From: Methylococcales bacterium
GTDB taxonomy: Bacteria; Pseudomonadota; Gammaproteobacteria; Methylococcales; Methylomonadaceae
NCBI GenBank assembly: GCA_023134955.1
Contig: JAGLUC010000236.1
Location: 1 to 12,699, forward strand
Direction: 5' to 3'
DNA: 12,699 nt
Shown here: positions 1 through 7,334 of the stretch, in pieces
Layout: each line of letters begins with the position of its first letter
How positions within the stretch are numbered: position 1 is the stretch's first letter
Position numbers and translations under genes: made by a program
Notes under the pieces: generated by a model
Told to the model about the DNA's origin: nothing
Databases searched by the model: none
Seen by the model: the letters and a program-made list of their open reading frames with translations, nothing else

Positions 1-116
1 TGCCACATTCTTTTGATATACTCTTCACGCCCCGCCCTCTTATAGCATCCAGTGATATAGGTATTGGGTATATTATTTTTACTAGAAAAAAATGTAACTA
101 CTCACCCCATCAAAAG

Positions 117-223
117 GGAAGATGCAGGTTGTTGATTTATCAGGCTTGTGCAACAAGGATGTTGCACCAGAGCTTACATGGACGTATTCACGCGTCCTGA
201 TAAATCAATGATCTGCATCTTTC
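117..223 (+). repeat. Long palindromic intergenic element with nested hairpin
   Basis: Bases 117-144 pair with 196-223 over 28 uninterrupted positions if G-U is allowed. The only non-Watson-Crick pairs are 118/222, 128/212, 130/210 and 131/209, and all four are G-U in plus-strand RNA. Inside the loop, 148-155 pairs with 160-167 (8 bp) around a four-base AGGA loop. A smaller complement, GGACG (180-184) with CGTCC (193-197), competes with the inner end of the outer stem. No T-run follows, so it does not look like a simple intrinsic terminator. It lies downstream of the minus-strand gene ending at 263. It could be a dispersed palindromic repeat, a small non-autonomous element or a structured RNA. 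The pairing is seen; the nature of the element is inferred. Confidence 0.75.
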
Positions 224-262
224 AAGTTCAGGACAGGACGTGTAGATACAAAAAAATAATGC

Positions 263-589
263 CTATTCGTTAAATAATTCAATATCAATCATTTGATAAA
301 TCTCATAAGCTGGTTCTTCATAAGGATGAGTTTTGATTAAGGCTTTAACAACAGTAGCAATAAGATGATCATCACAAACCATCTCTACTTTATACTCAGA
401 TACTTTTTTAAGTTTATTTTGACTACCTACAAAAGGGTTACTTCCCTCTAAAGCTCTGAACTGCCCCTGCCCTAAAACTTGCCAGCAGCATTGGTCGTAC
501 TGACCTATTCTGCCTGCGCCTTGATCAAACAAAGCTTGTTTAACATTTTCCAAGTGTGATTCTGGAACAAAGAAACAGAGTTTATACAT
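263..589 (-). CDS. NIF3/YqfO C-terminal-like small protein
   Basis: A 108-residue protein resembling the short gammaproteobacterial proteins usually annotated as NGG1p-interacting factor NIF3 or YqfO-like, which match the CutA/PII-like domain inserted in larger NIF3 proteins. Visible family features are the start MYKLCFFVPE, the GAGRIGxYxxCxW segment at 24-36, GxGQFRxLxGSNPFVG at 40-55, an ExKVEM strand at 65-70 and the closing HPYEEPAYEIY at 88-98. It is full length for this short form and lacks the metal-binding NIF3 halves. There is no signal peptide or membrane segment, so it is probably cytoplasmic. No biochemical role is established that I can name. The ATG is preceded by no clear Shine-Dalgarno sequence. 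It lies downstream of rnd on the same strand, but 288 bases and a repeat separate them, so co-transcription is uncertain. Confidence 0.85.
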   Translation of the reverse strand: MYKLCFFVPESHLENVKQALFDQGAGRIGQYDQCCWQVLGQGQFRALEGSNPFVGSQNKLKKVSEYKVEMVCDDHLIATVVKALIKTHPYEEPAYEIYQMIDIELFNE

Positions 590-657
590 GGTATTGAGAT
601 GACTTATTGATTTTGTTAGTCACATTATATTTATCTTGTTTTGAGCTGTTTTTTATT

Positions 658-713
658 GGAAGTGAGGCTTTTGTAGCCTCGCATGATTCGGGCGTGGCAA
701 AAGCCTCACTTCC
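658..713. repeat. Perfect 16-bp inverted repeat (REP-like)
   Basis: GGAAGTGAGGCTTTTG (658-673) is matched exactly by its reverse complement at 698-713, around a 24-base loop. A second, competing hairpin is possible inside it: GAGGCT (664-669) with AGCCTC (675-680). It lies between the rnd stop and the small NIF3-like gene, both minus strand. The two-level palindrome resembles bacterial REP-type elements. It might also slow or end transcription leaving rnd, but there is no adjacent U-tract on either side, so I do not call it a terminator. A 60-codon open frame running across it is explained by the repeat. Confidence 0.75.
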
Positions 714-877
714 TACAAATATATTCAATAATACCCATAAACCAAGAAATATATAATCTAACAATGATTATTATTTCGACAGTCTGCCTCATCCCCCTTT
801 TCTAAAGAGCGCGATTAAAAGTACAATACTTTAACTGTCTGCAAAGTCTCGCTTCCACTGCGCCATATAGACTAGCT

Positions 878-2026
878 TTAACCCTCTGTAATCAGCACAT
901 TACCTTCTTTTAAGGTTAATGCAAACTGTCCATCTAACAACCCCTCTAATTCTTTTCCAACCATGCTATAGCGCCAACCCTGGCGTATTGGGTTATCATC
1001 TTCATTAAATAATAATTTCTCCAGATCTTTTCTACAGGCTAGTGTGGTAGGATTCATCGCATTATCATCTGCTCTCATTCTAACTACTGCTGTTAACACA
1101 TCTAAGACGGCTTCCTGTTTTTGGGTTTTCTTTGTCGATTTGGATTTATCATTAATAGGAATAGGAGGTTTGACCTTTGCTTGGTTAATTAATTGACAAA
1201 TAACTTTGCCATATCGCTTAACTATACGTTCGTTAATACTTCGTATATGTCCAAGTTCTGTAACAGTTTCTGGTTGTAATTTTGCCAGTTCTAATAATAA
1301 GTCATCTCTTATTAGCCAATTTTTAGGCTTATTTTCTGCCTGAGCAGTTTTTTCTCTCCATTCAGTCAATGCCTGAACAATGGAAAGTTGTTTGCCTGTT
1401 AATTTATTTTTGGCTTTTAATTTTAACCAGGCATTGACGGGTGATACTTGATAAAGTTCAGGATTATTTAGTGCTTCAAAATCTTTATCCAGCCAGTCAC
1501 GCCGACCTAACTCATCTAATTTATCACAAATTGTTTTATAGATTTTGCACAGATAAATAACATCATCTGCTGCATATTTAATCTGCGGTTCAGTTAATGG
1601 TCTTTTTGTCCAGTCTGCTCTGGTATGTGCTTTAGATAAATTAACATTTAAAAAACTTGATACTAGCATGGCATAACCAGGATTTTCTTGAAAACCTAGT
1701 AATGGTGCTGCTATTTGCGTGTCAAAAACAGGCGTAGTCACTTGACCTGTTAGCCTATAAAAAATCTCCAAATCTTGTCTACAGGCATGTAATACTTTAA
1801 CAATCTCTGGATTATTAATGACTTCAAAAAGCTCTGTTAGATCAGGGAGTACAATAGGGTCTACACAAACCACCCATTCCGGTGTTGCTATTTGCAATAA
1901 ACAAAAAACCGGGTAGTAAGTCTTCTCTCTTAAAAATTCAGTGTCCAGTGCTATCCAAGGCTCTTTTTTAATTCTATTGCATAAATCAGCTAATTGTTCA
2001 GGTTTATCTATGTATTCGATTGTCAT
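878..2026 (-). CDS. rnd: Ribonuclease D
   Basis: A 3'-5' exoribonuclease of the DEDD superfamily, which in well-studied bacteria trims tRNA precursors and other small stable RNAs in the cytoplasm. The catalytic set is visible: Exo I DxE at D28/E30 (ALDTEF), Exo II Asp at D85 (HACRQDLE), and Exo III YxxxD at Y151/D155 (YAADDVIYL), which is the DEDDy form. An HRDC-type nucleic-acid-binding region follows at about 208-288 (TEWREKTAQAENKPKNWL). At 382 residues it is a normal length for RNase D. The start ATG at 2026 gives the usual short N-terminus. No good Shine-Dalgarno precedes it. A TATAAT hexamer lies only 6-11 bases upstream (2032-2037, minus), without a convincing -35. It is divergent from gloC across a 127-base gap and probably monocistronic. 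Confidence 0.96.
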   Translation of the reverse strand: MTIEYIDKPEQLADLCNRIKKEPWIALDTEFLREKTYYPVFCLLQIATPEWVVCVDPIVLPDLTELFEVINNPEIVKVLHACRQDLEIFYRLTGQVTTPVFDTQIAAPLLGFQENPGYAMLVSSFLNVNLSKAHTRADWTKRPLTEPQIKYAADDVIYLCKIYKTICDKLDELGRRDWLDKDFEALNNPELYQVSPVNAWLKLKAKNKLTGKQLSIVQALTEWREKTAQAENKPKNWLIRDDLLLELAKLQPETVTELGHIRSINERIVKRYGKVICQLINQAKVKPPIPINDKSKSTKKTQKQEAVLDVLTAVVRMRADDNAMNPTTLACRKDLEKLLFNEDDNPIRQGWRYSMVGKELEGLLDGQFALTLKEGNVLITEG

Positions 2027-2153
2027 GTTGTATTATATTCTTAAGCGTAAAGAGTATAGAATCCATTATTTGCTGTCTATATTACCTTAATCCCAAGCCG
2101 TTTTCTTCACTAAACTATGAAACATCTAGCTTACACTTAAATTAAACAATTTT

Positions 2154-2795
2154 ATGTCTATTCGATTTTTAATTATTCCCGTGACCGCTTACCAACAAAA
2201 CTGTACTTTATTGATCTGCAATAAAACCAATAAGGCTGCTATTGTAGACCCAGGTGGTGATATTGATATTATTTTAAAGACAATTAACGATGAAGGTGTT
2301 GTACCCGAAGTTATTTTAGTCACTCATGGTCATCTTGATCACGTTGGTGGAGTTGCCGAATTAGCAGCTAAGCTTTCTATTCCCATTGAAGGTCCACAAT
2401 TGGAAGATAAATTCTGGCTTGATACTTTCCCCTCTCAAATACAAACTTTTGGCTTTCCAGACTGTGAGGTTTTTACACCTGATCGCTGGTTAAATGATGG
2501 TGATAGCGTTTCTGTGGGAGACCAAACATTACAGGTCATTCATTGTCCTGGGCATACACCAGGGCATGTCGTCTTCTTCCACAAGCCATCCAGACTTGCT
2601 TTGGTGGGTGATGTGCTTTTTAATGGCTCTATCGGTCGTACAGACTTTCCCAGAGGCGATTTTAATACTCTGATTAATTCGATCAAAAACAAACTATGGC
2701 CTTTAGGTAAGGATATTAGATTTATCCCTGGCCATGGACCTATGTCCACTTTTGGTGAAGAAATGAAATCCAATCCTTATGTGAGCGTTGAATAG
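2154..2795 (+). CDS. gloC: GloC/YcbL-type MBL-fold hydrolase (type II glyoxalase)
   Basis: A metallo-beta-lactamase-fold hydrolase of 213 residues, close to the length of E. coli YcbL/GloC (about 215). GloC hydrolyses S-lactoylglutathione in methylglyoxal detoxification. Metal ligands seen are the HxHxDH motif at H58, H60, D62, H63 (THGHLDHVGG), H134 (CPGHTPGH), D153 (VGDVLF) and H194 (IPGHGP). The C-terminal GHGPxSTxxxE...NPYV pattern is the YcbL hallmark and ends the protein without the extra substrate-binding helical domain of classical GloB, so GloC fits better than GloB. It has no signal peptide. The nearest neighbour downstream is the convergent DbpA-domain gene, whose stop is 11 bases away, with no room for a separate terminator. 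Substrate specificity is inferred from family membership; other thioesters cannot be excluded. Confidence 0.88.
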   Translation: MSIRFLIIPVTAYQQNCTLLICNKTNKAAIVDPGGDIDIILKTINDEGVVPEVILVTHGHLDHVGGVAELAAKLSIPIEGPQLEDKFWLDTFPSQIQTFGFPDCEVFTPDRWLNDGDSVSVGDQTLQVIHCPGHTPGHVVFFHKPSRLALVGDVLFNGSIGRTDFPRGDFNTLINSIKNKLWPLGKDIRFIPGHGPMSTFGEEMKSNPYVSVE

Positions 2796-2806
2796 AGGAG
2801 TACTTT

Positions 2807-3340
2807 CTATGTTTTAGAAGAAGACTTGTTATGGATTCTGCGTTGAAATCTGCGTTGTGATTTAACTCGTTTAATATTCAAGCATTGCTTGTTAACTTCT
2901 GTTTCTGATAATAATTGAAAAATATCGGCACTCATGCCGTCAGGAAGATCAACCAAGGTGTAATGATGTCGAATATCCATCTGCCCTATTCGCATTTCAT
3001 CCACACCTGACACTTCTACCAGAACTTTTTTTATTTCATCGCTAACTATTTGATGTTTTCGACCTATGTCTAATCGATACCTGACAAGCTTTTGCTTAGC
3101 TTTTTGCACAACAGCTGCTTTAGTATTAATTACAGCCTGAACTGGTTTGGTATTATTTCGATATAAATGCGGTTTATTAAGCATGAGCAGAGCAGCGGCA
3201 CATTCTAAAACACTGACATGCAACTCAGTCGATAATTGCTGGATTAATGCCTGATGTAAATCTAGCCCCCCTTTAGCTAATATTGTCTTTAAGCCATTTT
3301 TTAGCTTTTGTTCCTGATTGTTTTGCGGTTGTTTATGCAT
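2807..3340 (-). CDS. Stand-alone DbpA-type RNA-binding domain protein (helicase-tail-like)
   Basis: A 177-residue protein. Residues 86-160 match the DbpA RNA-binding fold (RRM-like) found at the C-terminus of DEAD-box RNA helicases such as DeaD/CsdA and DbpA: VRYRLDIGRKH (86-96), RIGQMDIRHHYTLVDLP (117-133) and CLNIKRVK (153-160). Residues 12-55, especially the helical LECAAALLML stretch (45-54), resemble the segment linking the helicase core to that domain in DeaD-type proteins. No RecA core (no Walker A, DEAD box, SAT or HRIGRxGR motif) is present here or upstream. A strongly basic tail (KRVKSQRRFQRRIHNK, 157-172) suggests added RNA contact. The ATG lies 4 bases after the surA stop, without a clear Shine-Dalgarno, implying translation coupled to surA. 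RNA binding is likely; the cellular role is unknown. Confidence 0.8.
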   Translation of the reverse strand: MHKQPQNNQEQKLKNGLKTILAKGGLDLHQALIQQLSTELHVSVLECAAALLMLNKPHLYRNNTKPVQAVINTKAAVVQKAKQKLVRYRLDIGRKHQIVSDEIKKVLVEVSGVDEMRIGQMDIRHHYTLVDLPDGMSADIFQLLSETEVNKQCLNIKRVKSQRRFQRRIHNKSSSKT

Positions 3341-3344
3341 GAAT

Positions 3345-4640
3345 TTACAAACGATTTAAATTAATATCAACAAATGCTTCGTCACGTAAGCGACGTAACC
3401 ATAGCTCTGTTTCTTCTTCTATTTTACGTTTACGAATTTCCTCTCTCACTCGACTCTTTTTATGTTCAACACCATTATCACGATTTTCTCTATCTAATAC
3501 CTGGATAATATGCCAGCCAAATTGTGTTTGAACAGGCTCGCTAATCTCATTAATGCTCAAATTATTCATTGCTGATTCAAATGCAGCAACCAAATCTCCC
3601 GGCCCAACCCAGCCAATATCTCCTCCATTAATGGCCGAGCCTTTATCATCCGAATTAGATCGGGCTAAAACAGCAAAGTCATCACCTTCAATAATTCTGG
3701 CTTTTAATGACTGTAATCTTTTCCGGGCTTCTGCATCATCAATTAACTCATTAGTTTTAATGAGAATGTGTCTGGCTTTTGTTTTGGTCACAATATGCTT
3801 GCTTACACCCCGTATTTCTAATAATTTGATAATATGAAATCCACTTGGACTGCGAATCAGCTCAGCTATATCACCCTGATTCATTTGAATCACTACATCG
3901 GTAAAAAGTGTTGGAATTTGCCCCATCGTTCGCCAGCCTAAGTCACCGCCATTTAAGGCATTGCCACCATCAGAGAGTGCAACAGCCGTCTGCTTAAAGT
4001 CACGACCATTATTTAACTCATCAATAATTCCCTGCGCCTTGTTTTTAGCTGTTTTAATCACTGAGGAAGAAGCAGCTTCAGGGACTGAAACCAAAATATG
4101 CCCCAAATGATATAGAATTTTGTCTTGTCCTACCTCACCTTGTGTTTCGAGGTAATGCTTAACTTCTCTATCAGTCACTTTAATCCGTGAACCAATTTCT
4201 CTAGCTCTTAATTGATTAATAATAATTTCACTACGAATACTTTCTTCAAATTGTTGAAAGCTCATACCCTGACTGGCTAACTCCCTCCTAAATTCATCAA
4301 CCGTCATATTGTTTCTGCTAGCAATATCAGCAACATATTGCCTTAACATTTCATCACTTACCCGAATCCCCGAGCGCTCTGCTAATTGTCGTTGTAATTT
4401 TTCCACAATAATTCGCTCTAACACTTGTTTTCTAATCACAAATGTGGGAGGAATCATCACTTGCTTGCTTTGTAATGTCTTTACAATTTTGTTAACTTCA
4501 CGGTTTAGTTCACTTTCTAAAATCACATCATCTTCAACAACAGCAATAATACTCTCTAAAAACTCAGCTTTGACTGTAAAACTGGTAAGTAAAATGTTTA
4601 ATAATAAACAAACCAGCACTATTAATTTTATGTTCTTCAT
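3345..4640 (-). CDS. surA: Periplasmic chaperone and peptidyl-prolyl isomerase SurA
   Basis: SurA escorts unfolded outer-membrane proteins through the periplasm to the Bam complex; LptD is one of its best-known clients. The 431 residues show a signal peptide (residues 1-25, hydrophobic core followed by TVKA and then EFLESI), an N-terminal chaperone domain with IIAVVEDDVILESEL (31-45), and two parvulin domains at about 176-277 and 288-385. Each carries the GGDxGW motif (231-236 and 339-344) and the FGWHII or GFHII closing strand (266-271 and 374-379). A C-terminal helix completes the chaperone module. Length and domain order are standard. The ATG directly follows the TAA of lptD with no gap, and a GAGAGCAGAG stretch just upstream may serve as ribosome-binding site, so translation is probably coupled to lptD. 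Confidence 0.97.
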   Translation of the reverse strand: MKNIKLIVLVCLLLNILLTSFTVKAEFLESIIAVVEDDVILESELNREVNKIVKTLQSKQVMIPPTFVIRKQVLERIIVEKLQRQLAERSGIRVSDEMLRQYVADIASRNNMTVDEFRRELASQGMSFQQFEESIRSEIIINQLRAREIGSRIKVTDREVKHYLETQGEVGQDKILYHLGHILVSVPEAASSSVIKTAKNKAQGIIDELNNGRDFKQTAVALSDGGNALNGGDLGWRTMGQIPTLFTDVVIQMNQGDIAELIRSPSGFHIIKLLEIRGVSKHIVTKTKARHILIKTNELIDDAEARKRLQSLKARIIEGDDFAVLARSNSDDKGSAINGGDIGWVGPGDLVAAFESAMNNLSINEISEPVQTQFGWHIIQVLDRENRDNGVEHKKSRVREEIRKRKIEEETELWLRRLRDEAFVDINLNRL

Positions 4641-7229
4641 TTACTCTGCTCTCTGATAACCTTTCAGGTTTTTTTCTAGGAAGTCATCAACTTTATCGCC
4701 AAAACTTGCCAAACCTTTTAATTCGAGTTGTACAAATATTCCCTGATCCATTTTCGCATCAACAGAATCAGTCAATGTATTGGCAAAGCGTCGCCAAATA
4801 ACACGAAAACGCCAACAACAACTTTCTTTCTCTAAGCCAAGAAAACTTTCTTTTGTAGAGTTGAATTTTAAGGAATATTGCCAGCGTCCCACTGCATTCC
4901 AATTATTATAAATAGGCCATTTAAATGAAGCATCCGTCTGGATAATACTGGCTGCCACATCGTGATTATCTCTTCTGTAACGATAGCCTAAATTTAAAAT
5001 ACGCTTGTGCTCACTCTCATATCTAATTTCACCCTGACCTCTTGAAATATCATTAATATCAGGATTCCACTGTATTCCGGCTGATAAAGAAAGATGATCT
5101 GTTAATTGAGCTCTCAGTTCAGCGACTAAATTTGACATGCTATTGGTTTCAGGCTGCCCGCCTAAAAGAGTCACATTTCTATCTTTGAAATAAAATATTT
5201 CACCGACACTTAAATTTAATCGTTCCTGCCCTGTTTCAGAATCAATCAATCGAGTTGTTAAAGCAGCGCTCACTTGCTGAGCATCTTGTACTCTGTCATT
5301 ACCACTAAAACGATTTTCTCTAAATAGGCTACTAAAATTAAAATCATAAAGTGATGTATCAAAAACAGGAATGCCTGATTGATCTTTTTCTGGAATGTAT
5401 AAGTAAAACGCTCTAGGTTCAATAGTGTGAGAAAATTTTTCAAACTCTTTCTCAAAAAACAGACCCGTATCAGCCGAAAAAACAGGGACTGTTCGAGTTA
5501 TTTGACTAGACACACCAACTGCTTGGTCAGACAAAAAATATTGGGTGTGTTGCAATGATACTTTAGGTTTGAAAAAACCACTGGCTGTTTCAAAAGGAAT
5601 TGTAATTGACGGCCTTAAATTTACTCTTTGTCCACTAACCCGACCTTTACGAATAAAATTAATGTACTCATTTTTCATGGCTAAATCAACAGGAAACTCG
5701 TCAAATGAATGATTTAGATTTAAATTAACTTCTGGTAATTTATAGTAAGGTTTTGAACTATCAGCAACGTTTTTATCAATAGTCTGGTATGTCTCAAGAT
5801 GTGTACGAAAGTTAATACCTTCAACATTATAATTTAAATCTGCTGAACTTTTAAGGAAACGACTATTAGACAAACCCAAAGCATTGTTTAGTTCATCAAA
5901 ATAATCTTCATCCGAAACATAATTTAAATCAACATGACTGTTTAAATTTGCTGTGTATTGAGAATTATTTTTAAATGTACCTGAATATCGAGCCTCTTTC
6001 TTTAGAACATCATAAGGTAAATATTCAGCGCCTATAGACCCTGATGATTTCTTGGCAAGATAACGAAACTCACCTCCTAACATACCCCCTCTTTTAGACA
6101 TATAACGCGGCCAGACAGTCAGATCATAATTAGGAGCCATATTCCAGTAATAGGGAATAACCGTATCAAAACCATTTTGATCCGTACTGCCCATGGTTAA
6201 TGGCAAAAAACCAGACATGCGACGATCATCCAAGGGAAATGATAGGTAAGGCGTATATAAAACAGGAAGTCCTTTAAATTCCAGCCAGGCATGTTTAACG
6301 GCTGCCTTACCTGTCTGTTTGTTCATTTTTAAGCGTTTAGCATGAATAATCCAGTCCTGGTTATTCGGTGGACAACTGGTAAATGCAACTCTTTTATATC
6401 GAGATAGAAATTTATTATCTCTATAAATAACATCAGAAGAGCCACGAATTGGACCTGAGGGAGAAATAAACAAGGCTTTTCTTAATCGTGCTTCAGTATT
6501 ACCCAGGTTTAACAGGGTTGAATCGCTGTACATGGACAGGTCATTTTCAGTATAAAAGACATGTCCTTGAGCATCCATGGATTGAGATATTGAATCATAA
6601 CTTGCCTGGTCAGACACTATGGTTTGATCGGCACGAGTAATTACAACATTGCCAAAAAAACTGGTAATTTCCTTATCAAAAACTTCAGAATAGTCTGCCC
6701 TTACATCCATAGGTGCATCATCTCTTAAATCTTTGCTGGCAATATAAGGTCGTGCCGTACGTACCGCTGAGGTACAATTTTCCCAGGGGTTATACTTTAA
6801 TCGAGATTGTAACGATTCAAAAACAAATTCTTGATCATAATCAAATGCTGGCGGTAACAGACTCATGGAATACTCAGAATCATCCATAACCCTGGCTTTT
6901 CCTTTAGGATCAAAACCGTTTAGATTACAATTCCAGGTTTCGCCATCCACTTTTGATGAACATGCCCAACCAGTAGGATTGGACTCTTTTTCAGATGGCT
7001 GAATGCCAGTTGCTTTTGCTTTACTTGGAATAGCTGTGGCTGAATTTACCGTAGGCTGACTAGCTTGAACTGGCTTTATTTTAATGTTTTCCTCTTTAGC
7101 GACAGGCGCTTGAGTGGCACATCCCCATTCTCCATCTGCTGATTTACTACAACCCCAAACATCACTATCAGCTTTAGAGTATGGTGCAAATAACATCAGT
7201 AAAAAAACAAAAAAAAGTCGGCAATGCAT
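4641..7229 (-). CDS. lptD: LPS-assembly outer-membrane protein LptD
   Basis: LptD, with lipoprotein LptE, inserts lipopolysaccharide into the outer leaflet of the outer membrane. The 862 residues comprise a signal peptide (about 1-20, ending SKA), a Cys-containing N-terminal extension (21-170), an OstA/LptA-like beta-jellyroll (about 173-300; PMDVRADYSEV at 173-183) and a large barrel (about 310-840) with the conserved segment PVLYTPYLSFPLDDRRMSGF at 322-341. The disulfide cysteines can be matched: C286 (FTSCPPN) to E. coli C173, and the pair C804-C805 to C724-C725. C152 is the likeliest counterpart of C31. Four further cysteines (C27, C37, C90, C101) lie in two W-x-C...W-x-C modules. It is the first gene of a minus-strand unit with surA and is divergent from amgK. 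No strong Shine-Dalgarno precedes the ATG. Confidence 0.97.
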   Translation of the reverse strand: MHCRLFFVFLLMLFAPYSKADSDVWGCSKSADGEWGCATQAPVAKEENIKIKPVQASQPTVNSATAIPSKAKATGIQPSEKESNPTGWACSSKVDGETWNCNLNGFDPKGKARVMDDSEYSMSLLPPAFDYDQEFVFESLQSRLKYNPWENCTSAVRTARPYIASKDLRDDAPMDVRADYSEVFDKEITSFFGNVVITRADQTIVSDQASYDSISQSMDAQGHVFYTENDLSMYSDSTLLNLGNTEARLRKALFISPSGPIRGSSDVIYRDNKFLSRYKRVAFTSCPPNNQDWIIHAKRLKMNKQTGKAAVKHAWLEFKGLPVLYTPYLSFPLDDRRMSGFLPLTMGSTDQNGFDTVIPYYWNMAPNYDLTVWPRYMSKRGGMLGGEFRYLAKKSSGSIGAEYLPYDVLKKEARYSGTFKNNSQYTANLNSHVDLNYVSDEDYFDELNNALGLSNSRFLKSSADLNYNVEGINFRTHLETYQTIDKNVADSSKPYYKLPEVNLNLNHSFDEFPVDLAMKNEYINFIRKGRVSGQRVNLRPSITIPFETASGFFKPKVSLQHTQYFLSDQAVGVSSQITRTVPVFSADTGLFFEKEFEKFSHTIEPRAFYLYIPEKDQSGIPVFDTSLYDFNFSSLFRENRFSGNDRVQDAQQVSAALTTRLIDSETGQERLNLSVGEIFYFKDRNVTLLGGQPETNSMSNLVAELRAQLTDHLSLSAGIQWNPDINDISRGQGEIRYESEHKRILNLGYRYRRDNHDVAASIIQTDASFKWPIYNNWNAVGRWQYSLKFNSTKESFLGLEKESCCWRFRVIWRRFANTLTDSVDAKMDQGIFVQLELKGLASFGDKVDDFLEKNLKGYQRAE

Positions 7230-7297
7230 ATTTGCGTGTCGGTAAAATTAGCTTTATAAGTCATAAATCAATAAAATAGAGCGTTATTTTACCTTAG

Positions 7298-7327
7298 TTT
7301 ACAGCCACTTTTTAAATAAAGTATCAA
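7298..7327 (+). promoter_or_regulatory. Possible sigma70-like promoter for amgK-murU
   Basis: TTTACA (7298-7303) matches five of six bases of the -35 consensus. TATCAA (7322-7327), 18 bases further on, matches four of six bases of the -10 consensus. Transcription would begin close to the amgK ATG at 7335, leaving almost no leader, which agrees with the absence of a Shine-Dalgarno there. The 105-base gap (7230-7334) must also hold the lptD promoter on the other strand, which I could not place. In DNA this AT-rich, such matches arise by chance. Confidence 0.25.
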
Positions 7328-7334
7328 AAACACC

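Noticed and set aside
582..764. Minus-strand 60-codon open frame
   Set aside because: It crosses the 658-713 palindrome, shows no family resemblance, overlaps the start of the NIF3-like gene and has protein composition dictated by the repeat.
2540..2773. Minus-strand open frame antisense to gloC
   Set aside because: It mirrors the metal-ligand region of gloC and has no independent support.
2807..3340. ProQ/FinO-type RNA chaperone as identity of the gene after surA
   Set aside because: Its size, basic tail and helical N-terminus suggested it, but the strands at 86-160 match the DbpA RNA-binding pattern and the ProQ/FinO core motifs are absent.
3553..3837. Plus-strand open frame antisense to surA
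   Set aside because: It is a shadow of the surA parvulin domains; the minus-strand frame carries all conserved motifs.
4309..4656. Plus-strand open frame antisense to the surA 5' region
   Set aside because: A shadow frame over the SurA N-terminal domain and the lptD-surA junction, with no recognisable features.
7201..7216. Long A-run near the start of lptD, considered as a slippage site or terminator tract
   Set aside because: On the coding strand it is the Phe-rich core of the LptD signal peptide, and no hairpin precedes it.
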